Part shown: piece by piece, positions 11,955 to 23,211 of the stretch | How positions within the stretch are numbered: position 1 is the stretch's first letter | Layout of the letters: each line of letters begins with the position of its first letter | Assembly (NCBI GenBank): GCA_023846275.1 | Contig: CM043875.1 | Span: forward strand, 4,275,569-4,339,568 | Length of the DNA stretch: 64,000 nt | Source: Vanilla planifolia | Taxonomy: Eukaryota; Streptophyta; Magnoliopsida; Asparagales; Orchidaceae | Reading direction: 5' to 3' | Made by a program: the position numbers and the translations under genes | The notes under the pieces: model-generated | Told to the model about the DNA's origin: nothing | The model's database searches: none | What the model saw: the letters and a program-made list of their open reading frames with translations, nothing else

Positions 11955-13243
11955 CCATTAGACTCGTCTCAAATAAAAAAAATAAAATAAATAAAAAATA
12001 AGGAAAAACTAAGACTATTATAGGAAAATAATCAAACACTTCAATAGTAATCTTGATATCACTGAAGATTTTAGTGCTACCAAATCTTATCTTTATAGAA
12101 CTAAGGTGGAGATCACCAATGATGGCCTCAACAATTTCTTTAAAGTTTTTTCTTTAGGCATCCTTATGGCCTAATTGTGAAGGTAGTGCTTACAACTAAG
12201 AGAAAGTGAATTGGGTTATACATCATAATCCCTACAAAATACACATCTTGGAGGTAAAGCAATTGATTATAAAAGTATGTCTTATACAACACTTAAGAAA
12301 CATTATAATGCCAAAGAGTGATGATAGGTAATAAATTACCCCTTTGATCTTTATGGTTATGAATTACTATATAAAAAGTGAATCATTTAACATGAGAGAA
12401 ATGATCTTTAGGTTAATAAAGGAAATTAATGTTTTAAAAACCTAAGTACAAGAAGAAAATAAACTTTAGTTATGGTCACATCATTACCCATATTTTGAGT
12501 TACAAGTACAACATTAGGGCAACTGACACTAATTGTATCCCAAGACCATTTAAACAAGAAATAAAAAAAAACTTGTGATTTATTTGATGACAAGGTTGAG
12601 ATGGAGACACCTTAAGACCAACTTACTCTTGTTGTACTTAAGCCACCCCCATAGGCTAATGAACCATCTCACCAGACCTCTTTAGATCCTAATGTACTTT
12701 CTAGACTAACTGCATTAGAAACAAGGCTCAAAGAAAATATCAATTAGTTTCAATAGCACACCACAGGAATGGATCAACAAATTATTGTGCTATAGAACAT
12801 GATCAAAGAACACAAAATGTAATCTCTAAATTCATGTATAGGATAGAAAACTTGCACAAGCGATCATAGAATGTTGTGTTGTCTACTGGTGTAATGTGAA
12901 TAGTGTTTTGTAATATGACGTAAGAAAATGTATTGCTTATTTTGGCTGTAATGAACTTGTGTTAAATGTATTCATGTTTTAAGTTTTTTCCATTTTTCTC
13001 AATCAATTATTATAATATAATTGTGTTAGATAAATGGTGATTAGCATATACTTTAAGATCCTCAACCCTTTTGATTATTATAAAAAAGAGGGAGAAGGAT
13101 ATGCTAGAATTTTGGATGAGTTAATTCAAATCTATTTCACTAGTGTCAAATCAGATTGAGATGCTTTACACTTGGTTCAATTGCTTTAGTATATATATAC
13201 AATCTCATATTGTTCTATTTTTAACATTAGTTTTGTCATCATC

Positions 13244-13255
13244 AGAAGAAAAAGA
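13244..13255 (+). promoter_or_regulatory. Relic polypurine tract before the 3' LTR
   Basis: A purine-only run lies directly before the TGTTAAATC start of the 3' LTR and directly after gtcatcatc, as in SIRE-like elements. In the family it primes plus-strand DNA synthesis. Confidence 0.6.
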
Positions 13256-14487
13256 TTGTTAAATCAATACTCTTAGATAGTGGTTTGATGATAATAAAAT
13301 CATAGTCTTAGTTTTACCAATGTGTTGTGAGAGTGATATGCAACATTATGCAAGCATTTGTTGAGAAACAAAGAAGTGATGAATCAATATCAATGGCTTA
13401 ATTTTGACATGAAAAAGTCAAGTGGTTATTACTCTTGATGGAGTGGATTCATCTATAACTCACCTTTAATTATCTTATTTTTGATAGATTCTCAAAAACT
13501 TACACCAAGTATCATGTGACATATAGTTTCATACACTTCACATATCTCATATACATTTCTCATGCATACTTAATTATGTTTCTACTTATATCATGAGGTT
13601 GCATAATTTAATAAGTAATCTTAACTTGCACATGAAGTAAAATCTATTAAAAGTATGATGGGTCATGTTAGAATCAAGTATAAAATTGAAAAAAAAATTA
13701 TATAAGACGTTATATATGCTAAAAGTATATTAATCATATAATTTAATAACTTTATCTTATAGTATATCTAGCTCTTTTTAATTGATAGGAGAGCAATTTA
13801 CAGACTGTGATCCAAGCTGTATGAGCGATTCATATAGTTTGATGATACTCGTCATACAATAACACAATTTTGTGCGACTATTCTACTTTGGGAAGTTATA
13901 AACCTTTAATATTTATATAATAATATGTCATGCATTGCATAAATATGATCCTATCAAAGAAAGTTTGCATTTAATGAAGCTAAACTTGAGCACTTCATAC
14001 AATATGATACTTATTTATCATATAACATGATCATATAGAGCTTACACAAGGCTAAGGAAACAAATGATAAAAACAATTCATATAGTACAATGATACTTAT
14101 CATAATGTATGATTATAATTCCAATAAAAAGACCATGTATTCAAACCTAAATGAGAAGAGAATAGATGTGCTTCATAGAATATGTGATATTATCATAAGA
14201 TGCGATGGTTATCTCACTCAAGAGCTATGAAATTAAACTTAAGCATAAAACTTGCAATGATTCACATAGCACGATGTCCCAAACTTCCAAGAATGATCAA
14301 GTTTAATAAAAAGATTATGTATTGTGAGAAGCAAACAAGGAATATATACAACATTATATATTTTTATCATAAAGTACAATCCTCTATAAGTATGTATAAA
14401 GAGCAAGTTGATTAATTTGATGCATTAAACAATCAGTGTATTTAATAGTGTCATATAGTACAAATGAAAATAAAAATTTGCAACTGA

Positions 14488-16302
14488 TGTAAATCGTGTG
14501 AGAACAACGCACAAGAGGGGAGGGGTGAATTGTGCTTTTTACTTGAATTTAGATTTTGAAAATTCTTTCAATTAAAAATGTTTGTAAATAAATTATGAAA
14601 TAAAAACGAAAAATGCAATAATAAGACAAGCAAAAAAAAAGACAAAGATTTTAGGTGGTTCGGCCAAACCCGTGCCTACATCCACCCCCGATCAACCCGA
14701 TCGGGCTTCTACTAACCACTCCCTTTTGCCGAAGCCGATAGGGGTAAACCAAGTACAACCGGTGCTCCAACGAGACACCAAAAATCCGAACAAATCCGGC
14801 TACAATAATGCATACAATTTTTACAATAGCAATGCATACAAAAATCCTACACCTTTAATTTCTCAAAGCAAAGTGGCACAACTAAATGTTACCGAATGAT
14901 GCAACGAAATGTGGAAGAAAGCTGTTGAAATTTGAGAAGAAGGTTGAGCCCGTAGCTCCCACAAGTATGCCAATTGTTGCTCTCGGTTTTGGCCTTTTTC
15001 CTTAGTTTTTGAAGATTTTTGCAAGTGGATTCATCAATCCTATAAATTGTAAAATGTCCTATATATATAGTCCACCAAAAAGCAATTCCAAACGGCTAGA
15101 AAAACGGTAAAAAAGAAACCGGAAAATAGCCGTTGCCGGAAGCCCGAAAAGGAAGAAGAAGAGCAGCAGCCGTCCGATCCCACTTCAAGAATGGACGACT
15201 GGATGGACTTCTCGGCTTGATCATCTATAGACCGTCTGATCCGGGCGGACTTGATCTGAACCATTGGATCCCACGCGCTGAACGAACGGCGCTGATTAAA
15301 CAGCCGTTCGAAATTACTCTCGCCCGTTGGATCTGGGCGGGCTTGATCTGCGCCTTTGGATCCTGCCGAAGTTATAAGGTGGGATTTTTAGTCCCACACT
15401 GCAGAATGAAATTTGGCACACCGCTTTATAATAAATTTGCGCCGTTTAACCTGCGAGCCACTTTGGGGCTGGCTCCCCCCTTCCTTGACCGGGATTTTAT
15501 CACCCGGTTCAGGTTGACTTAGCCATGCACTGTTCTTTGACCGTAGACCGCGCTGAAGTTAGACTTAGCCGAGCTCCTCTCGGCAGGCTTGGCTTAGCCA
15601 GGCACTGTTCCGTTGACCGTTGACCAGCGCTAGCCGAGCTGTTCTCGGCGGTCTTTGGGCGGGCTTTGCTCGCCCCTTTCGGGTCAACCAAATTTTTATT
15701 TTTCTTTTTTTTATTTCTAAAAGGCCTGGACGGGCTGTTTTGACGCCGGGTCGACCCGCCTATGCTACAGTGCTTTTTCTTGAGACTTTTGCTGTTTTAT
15801 GGTATTTTTGACGAATTTTTTAGCCACAAATTTGAATATAAGTGTATAAAAATAATTTTATATTCTTATAGTATTATAAGTTAATTAAGTGGCTATGAAA
15901 AGAAATTCGTAAAAAACGATTCCATAATAATATTAAGAAAATCAAATACCCATGTCTATACATTTTGTCAAATATGCTTGGCCCAAAAATGAAAATTCAT
16001 TATTAAATAATTTTATAATATTTTTAAATGTTAATACTACTAGTGTGCCTCATAATCTCAAGGTTTTGACATATCAAATTCAAGAGAAATAAAAAGAAAT
16101 TTAATTATAAAAAATCTTGCGCATGTCTCAAAAATTCCTTGAAGTATGCCATGACCTCAAGGCCCTTAGAGACCATTATTTTAGACATCTAAAATACATG
16201 ACTTGATTTAATTAATTATTAACAATTTTACTTAAAAAAAAAGCCTTCAGTAATAAATAGCTTGGTTTTGTAATTATCACATCAAAGGGTACAATAACAA
16301 CA
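14488..16302 (+). mobile_element. Nested LTR-like insertion (about 1.8 kb), probably a solo LTR
   Basis: The block starts TGTAAATCG and ends ATAACAACA, and is flanked by actga (14483-14487) and actaa (16303-16307), a five-base duplication with one difference. The sister LTR reads taataactaattaat at about 6675-6690, which is the uninterrupted site. Near the left end are the phrases aggggaggggtgaattgtgc and aggtggttcggcc..cctacatccacc, a signature I have met in plant LTRs without being able to fix its family. The middle (15120-15760) is GC-rich with two sets of imperfect short tandem repeats (for example gggcggacttgatctg / gggcgggcttgatctg). I see no coding region. Orientation is inferred from the signature. 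Confidence 0.7.
15811..15910. repeat. Imperfect inverted repeat able to form a hairpin
   Basis: The left arm acgaattttttagccac (15811-15827) is complementary, with a small gap, to gtggctatgaaaagaaattcgt (15889-15910), around an AT-rich loop. It may be a small MITE relic or a structural part of the surrounding LTR. Confidence 0.5.
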
Positions 16303-17110
16303 ACTAATTAATCAACCATTGAAATTATGGATTAATAATTAGTAACCACTATATCTATCTTTCGAGGTTTTTTAGTTAAATTCACATTATAAATAGGGCT
16401 GAGAATCACTTTAGCAGAATAGCATATTGTTTTTCATATCTTTATTATTGCAAGGCGCGTGCTTTAGCCAACGTTTATCTTGAGCTCATCCAACTTCGAG
16501 CATTCCAATAATGACAAAGCAAATCTTCAATTATTTTCAAGTATTTTTATTCTATTACATTTTGCTTATTTGATAACATCTTTTCATATTTAATCTCATC
16601 TAGTTTGGGCCACTTGAATTTTTGGCTAAGGTTGTAAGATATTGTAAAAAATTACATTCTAGACATGTTGATTTTGTTTCAAGCCATTCTTATCTTTGAT
16701 TCCTATATTTATCATTGTATTATGACTATTATAAGCCACCTCTTACATAACTCTTTCGTGTTGGTTATCAATCATTGAGAATTTTGTTTTGTAAGGGTGT
16801 TTTACTTAGTTAACTTTGTACAAAAGGTGATTGTCAATTTATTAAGTACGATTTTTTGTGGCTTAAGGTAGACAAAAGCTTATGTATTTTTTAAATCACC
16901 TAAAACCTCTTTGAAAAGGATTGCATTTACAAACATATCAATGCTTATTTTCATTTCTTAATACAACAATGTGAAGAACAAATAACTAAATTGAGATAAT
17001 TATAAATTTAAATACTAGATTATTTACATCCTCAATAAACCATTAAAGTACAACACTTTCTTAAGTTTAAATAATTGCTAAGAATGCCATCTTTTTTTAA
17101 CCTAACTTAA

Positions 17111-17978
17111 GTGGGGATGTCAACATTAATCTTTTCCACATTCTTTGCATAGAGAAATCAAGGACTTTGTAATCTTATATGATCTTAGAGGTCTTATTCA
17201 TGATCTTCAAAATTTTACTAATTAATTTTATATTTAAAAAAGAGAGTTTAATAACCTATGTTATTATAATTAATACTTAATAATCAATTTTATACATCAC
17301 CTTGATTTGTAATATTTTTGAGAGACAATTCTCACAAATTTTCATTAAATCACATACAACAAATTGCAAGCAATATGACCAAATTAATATATTAAAAAAA
17401 AAAATTCTGAATCACCATCTTTTACTGTCTTTGAATAATTATTATATTCTTATTTTCCATTCTGGTTAAAAAATAAATAATTAACAAATTTTCTACCATT
17501 TATCGACATGGCAATGTAAATCACGTTGACGTATAAAGTGGACTATTGAAAAAGCATGCAGCAGGCCAGGTCTACCGCCCCGGGCCCTTCGCTTCCCCGG
17601 ATACCAATCCAGCTGTATCTCCTTCTCGTCAACAGCCACCCAATTCATGCCACGTTTCCAAAATATTATTCAAAATAACTAAAAATACTATTCAAAGTTA
17701 ATTATAAAAAAAGCGTAAAAACGAATGAATTATCACATTATCCTTAATATCAGCTTATAATTGTTTTTCTAATTTTTAGAAAAATAATGTCTTAACAATG
17801 TCCAATTTGATGGGGTCTCAACGAAAGCAGCAAGAAATTACAGCAAAAGAAGGCCTAAATTAATATTAAATATTTTCATTTTTTAAATGACATTTTATTG
17901 GATTAAAAGCTAAAATAACCCTCTTTTTTTTAAACAAGAATTCAATATTTGTTCTAATCAACAAAGTCCGTTTTCTAT
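17111..17978. other. Intergenic, AT-rich, with one GC-rich patch
   Basis: Mostly AT-rich. A GC-rich patch at 17520-17660 contains a short minus-strand open frame (17493-17648, 51 codons) that I do not recognise. Near 17890-17896 the minus strand carries AATAAA, a candidate poly(A) signal for the small gene at 17979-18248. Confidence 0.5.
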
Positions 17979-18248
17979 TTATTTACCTGGAGCGGTCTCC
18001 TTGCAGAGAAGCCCGAGGCTGTCGTCGGAGCCAGCTGAAGCATAGAAAGAGAAGCAAGAGATGAGCGGCGTTCCGATGAGGATGAGGCTCACGGGAACCA
18101 TCCATAGTTTGTCGTTGGATTGGTGGTACATCACGATCCACCATACGAGCAAAGAAGCTCCGGCGGCAGTTGAGAGGAGCAACAAAAGGGTGGCCCTTGC
18201 TGGAATCCTCTTGCACCGCCCGCCTTCTTCCATGGACGGCAGGGACAT
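17979..18248 (-). CDS. Small two-helix membrane protein, unknown function
   Basis: A single-exon frame of 89 codons starts at the ATG at 18248; a second in-frame ATG five codons later (18233) would give MEEGGRCKRIPARA.. and may be the true start. The basic N-terminus is followed by a hydrophobic helix (about residues 17-40), a loop containing HQSNDKLWMVP and a second helix (about 51-70). The short C-terminal tail is polar. Small plant membrane proteins of this form exist but I cannot name a family. A possible splice donor (G|GTAAATAAA) overlaps the last codons, so a spliced form with further exons to the left is conceivable; I found none. It lies 1.7 kb beyond the stop of the MFS gene on the same strand. 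Confidence 0.6.
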   Translation of the reverse strand: MSLPSMEEGGRCKRIPARATLLLLLSTAAGASLLVWWIVMYHQSNDKLWMVPVSLILIGTPLISCFSFYASAGSDDSLGLLCKETAPGK

Positions 18249-19951
18249 CTATGTGAGGAGCAGGCGATATACGTTTCACGTTTGAACAGTTATAGAAAAG
18301 GGAAACTTTCTCCTCGGGTGTCGTCTTCACCGGATTACAACCATGTGAAAGTTGGGGTATTTGGGGAAAAACAGAAAGCAGATAACAAGTCAGGCTGAAA
18401 GGATTAAATTATTAGTAGGATATATACCATTTAATAATTAAAACATATATATATATATATATATATATATTAAATTGGGATCAAATATTTTGATAATGAT
18501 GTTTGATAGTGTTATTGTGATGGAGTTAAATTATTCAAACTAGTGTAGAATATCAAGCAAAAAGACTAATATCATTTGATAGGATCTTGACAAAGCATTG
18601 ATGGGCTGATTGGGTCAACACTATAATAAAGGGTTAAAGAGTTATAGTGCATGAACTTGATAAGTTAAAAACGACTTTCGTTGGATGACATAAGTTAATG
18701 TTGAAAGATTCTGATACGAATGAGAGATTATTGAGATATACATAAAATATAATCACATATTAGATATTTGATAATAAGTAGAGTTTATATACAAAATGAT
18801 CATTTCAATTTATACATAAATGTTTTGGTCTAATCGACATTACTCGTATATTATTACCCCACTTGATCTCTAATAGTTTTTCTTCTCTAAAAAGTATCAT
18901 GAGAATCATTGGTTTGACTAAAGAGATTCATGTAAAAATTTGGATCACATAAGTTATTCGAATTATGGTTAAGTAAAAATCTAAAATTGGACTCTCATAG
19001 TTACTCCACGTGATTGAATATAACTCTTATGTTTAATATTGAAATGTTTTGATCATTGTTGTTTTGACTACAATCAACAATCAAATGATCAAAATGTTGC
19101 AATCCATTTCATGATCCACACAAACTAGCTAGCATTCATTCACTAATAGATTGCACCCATTTCTCAGCAAGAGTAGCCTACCAATATTTCACGCAACAGC
19201 TGTTCATTCCCCATCAACATGTCCTTTGATGGCTTACACTTGGTTAATCTTCTCGACAAACTACACTTAGAAGCAAAACATGGTTGCACGGCAACAACAT
19301 TGTACCCAATTCACAATGAGTTCTATCGCCATCATCAATCTCTAGGACCCAATCAGGAACTCATTGGGAATGAGCCATTTCCCGACATGATCCCTACGTG
19401 GATTCCTAAGCTCTACAACATAGTCAAGCTATTATAATCGTCAAATTTCTTGAAAGTTCTTAACCCATAAAATAATCCAAGCAATAGACTATTAGAAGGG
19501 ATTTAAGATCTGAGATAACTTCTTGATCTTATTTCTTACTAAAGAATTACAGAGAAAGATAAGAAAAATACTCTAATTTCATTTTCATAGAAGTTTCTAT
19601 CCCCTCTTATTTCTTCACCTAATTGAATGATTGCAAGGTGTTGTAGACTTCATCATCAAACTTGAAATTTATTACGCCACTAAAGCATTTCTCTTTACCG
19701 AATAAAATTATTAGAATTTCCCATGGTCGTAACCTATGCACATAAATAATTTAAAAGAAAGAAAGCAAAAAGATTCCTTCCCAAATACTCCAAACAAATA
19801 GCACATTGAGAGGCCTGGTTTGAATCCTTCATTTTATTTTAAAAAAATGCTTTTGCAGTGGAAAAGAAGTGATTCGTCTGGAAAAGAATGCGTTAGAACA
19901 TGAAAGAGCAACAAGAAGGATGCCATAGTGACATACCTGCGGCAACTATAG
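18249..19951. other. Intergenic region between small membrane gene and MFS gene
   Basis: It holds the upstream region of the small gene and the 3' flank of the MFS gene. It includes an (AT)n tract and a slightly GC-richer patch at 19090-19440 with a 72-codon plus-strand frame (19219-19437) that I do not recognise and do not support as a gene. Confidence 0.5.
18443..18470. repeat. (AT)n microsatellite
   Basis: An uninterrupted AT dinucleotide run of about 28 bases about 200 bases upstream of the small membrane gene. Confidence 0.95.
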
Positions 19952-22900
19952 CTACAGTTCATGCCAGCTTTGTTGAGGAAACTTTCTGCACCATCTAAGC
20001 GCATGGATGCAGCCTGCAGCACACAATAGTCCAACAGCAGCGAAGGACATAATAAACGCGTTGCTCAGCCTCCGATAATACCCTCCCTGTAGACAAACAG
20101 TTGCACCCTTATGTTTTATTGGTTTTATTCACAACTTTATGTCTGCTATTTCTATTCAAATCAGACATAACAGAAAAGATAACTAGAGTTACATACAGAG
20201 ATTAGTACAAAGAAAAGTGCTGCATTTGCTGGGGCTTGAGACAAACTCATCATGCCGCCACGCAACTCGTTTGGTACATAACTGATGACAGAAAAGAAGC
20301 AATCAAAACTAGGCTTCAGGAGAAAATTGAGAACACCAGCAACACCAAGAAGTGACTTTACCTTGTTCTCAAACTTGCTAGAGAGGGCAGAATCAAGCCA
20401 ATGCATGCATGAAAGGTGCAGAACAACACCACCAGAACTCCAATATCCTACAGGTGGAAGAAACCACGGTACACAAGAAGGCCAAGATTTGTATTGTACC
20501 CATGTATAAGAAAAGAGTGGACATTCTAGGTTTGTTTGCTAACAGGGTATTACCTGATAATCAAAAGCTATGATAGATAGAACCATTCCTGCGACAACAA
20601 ATGCGGCAGTCAGATAAGCGTCGCCATCTTTGTGCAATGGAGAAGCTGTACTGAAGATCCAAGGGAAAAAAGTGCTTCCAAGCATTCTTGAACCAAGAAA
20701 ACAAGGGAAAATGCGAGAGAATTGCACCTCCCTACCATCTGCCTGCATGAGAACAAATTAAAAATAAAAATTAGTGATGGAGATGAGGATGAATTACTCA
20801 CATGCATCTGGGGAGAGATACTTCGTCAAAATGACAGAAGGTCGAGAAGATATAATGGACGGTAAAGAAACATCAGCAGTAAGATCTCCAAGTACCAGTA
20901 TTATATGAAAGAGATGGCAGGTCAAAGGATGTTTTTCAGAAAAGTAAACTAGGATTCAAAACAATAGTTTATATGAATCATTACTTCTATTAGGTGAACA
21001 AAAAACATTAGTCTGCAAATACAAGAGGGAAAAAGGGATGTCAACTACAACCTGAAAATACACAAAACCAATTATATGATTTATGTAATGGGTGTAAGTA
21101 CTTTTTCAATGGAAAAAAGTGAACGTAGAACTTACCACTATGGTTGGAACCCAAAGAACAGAAACGACTGACACAGAAAATTGGACACTTGCTTGAGTCC
21201 ATCCAAGTATCCATATGCTCTTCTCTGCCAGGTGGAGAAATACTCAAGTAAGGAATTCTTATAGGAGGTGAAACAAGTACTATTTTAAGTTAAGGCAAAT
21301 CTAGTAGCATATACTGACCATAATGATGTCAAAACCCAATTCAATAGAATATTCGAACATGTTCACAATCATATAGATACCATGGCAAGCATGTATTATA
21401 CCTAAAGGTACAAAATCATCCAAAAAAGAATGTCACGACAATGTTTAAAAGGTGTACCTATGACATGATTGTTAAATATGATGTGTTTAATGAGGACTTG
21501 CCCTATTTTATTATGATAACTCTCAGGACTTCTGATCTAAAAGCTAGTGCCAAACTCCAACAAAATAGGATCTAGGATCCAAGCCAACCATGCAAAAATT
21601 AAAAAGTGTTAGAATATGAACTTAGAACTAAAAATTATTATTAGTTATGAAAAATAACTGTTATATATAAAAACTATAAAAATTCATGTGAGAAGATATA
21701 GATTTATATCAATAAGATCACCAATAACAAAATAAATCACCAGCTAGACATATATATGAGTGGCACCTTTTAAATTTCATGAGAATAAACAGGAAAATGC
21801 CTCAAGCAAGTTCAGTTGCATGATGAAAACCAATGTATCAAAAAAAAAAAAAAACATAAAATTAATATCCCAAGAAGAAATTGATAATATTACTAGACAC
21901 AATGTGGCCTGCAAATGATTTCCGATAGCTATCAAAAGTAGATTTCTGTTGACCACCATTCCACTTTTTCCTAATGTAAAGAAAGCTTATTATAGCCAAC
22001 AAAGAAGCCAGAAGCGACGGTGAAAGAAGCCCTTTATTAGCATCCTTGATTAAGAGGTTTGCAATCCCTTGGCTAACAAGGAGAGATGAAGATTCAAATA
22101 AGGTCAACAACCAGAAGTTGTCAACCAGAAGACGTAGTCGATGACCTTGCTGCAAAAGTATGAATAAGCATGCAGTAAGCTCTTTTAAAATATGATGATG
22201 ACTAATAACAAAGCAGCTTGATGCAGCACAAACCTTCTCATGTTCATTTACCATCCATGATTCAAAACAGAATGAGAATACAGAAGAAGCAAGTGCAAAG
22301 AGCAGGCTTGTCATGAACATACTTGGCTGCATGATCACACCCTTGAGTACTTCAATGAAAATATGAAGGAAGTAAAATATGATGCACATTCTTCTGGGGC
22401 CACTAAAATTGTAAAATTACAAGCTTTTGTTTAATTGTAACTTCACAAATGATTAATTTTAAAGCAGAAATGATAACAAATGAGTTAAAAGGTAACAATG
22501 TAAATGTTCTATACATCTAGACAACTATTAATTTTCAGTGGCTTAAAAAAAGAAATTAAGATGACATGGTCAAGAGATAGTTTGAACATGCACATTTATA
22601 GAGGGAAAAAAATCTAAGGTCAATACTATAGACAGTGCTTGTGCGCATTTGATTATGCATTAGTGGCTGAAAAAGCATTAGAAATTACCAAATTACACAT
22701 ACTTCAAATAAGAAAGATAAAGAAATCCATGTTGTTTCAGCAATCAATAGTGTACTTTTTAACTAGTAATGATCAAAAACTTCAGGCAAAAAGTCCAGAC
22801 ATGTGATCCACATTGAAATGATTGTTTGCTAATTAGCAAAAAAATTCTCACAATTATATAATAACAAAACATTACTATCTTATACAATTGATAAAATAAT

Positions 22901-23056
22901 ATAAATCACTCTATAAATAATCAGCAAACAATTAACATAAAAAATTTGATATTCCTTGTTTGGCTTTTTGAATTGGTACCTATATAGATTTGCTTTAACA
23001 AGATACATGCACACATACATAGATACACACACACACACACACACACACATACATAG

Positions 23057-23105
<49 letters not shown>

Positions 23106-23180
23106 GGGTGTGTGGGTGTGTGTGTGTGTGTACATACATACATACATATATAAAAATATATATGAGATAAAAATTTTCAC

Positions 23181-23211
<31 letters not shown>

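Larger units (their letters stand above)
5941..17110 (+). mobile_element. Old Ty1/copia (SIRE-like) LTR retrotransposon with nested insertions
   Basis: Two long direct repeats, 5941-7453 and 13257-17110 (the latter split by an insertion), flank an internal region that begins with a primer-site-like sequence (7456-7467) and ends with a purine tract (13244-13255). The 3' LTR junction carries the SIRE-type wording gtcatcatc..purines..TGTTaaatcaatactc followed by gtttgatgataata. A gag-like relic lies at 7757-8680. In the LTR blocks I aligned by eye about three quarters of bases match, mostly with transitions between them, so the insertion is old. It is broken many times. Its recognisable 5' LTR starts next to the plastid fragment. 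The remaining internal sequence (8700-10070, 11955-13240) holds nothing I could name. Confidence 0.75.
13257..17110 (+). repeat. 3' LTR of the Ty1/copia element, split by an insertion
   Basis: It begins TGTTAAATCAATACTC after the purine tract. The parts 13728-14487 and 16303-17110 align with the 5' LTR; the 14488-16302 block has no counterpart there. The right end is set only roughly, since similarity fades between 16900 and 17110. Confidence 0.7.

Noticed and set aside
19219-19437. 72-codon plus-strand frame in the gene gap
   Set aside because: No recognisable motif, no splice context and no flanking exons. Kept only as a note.
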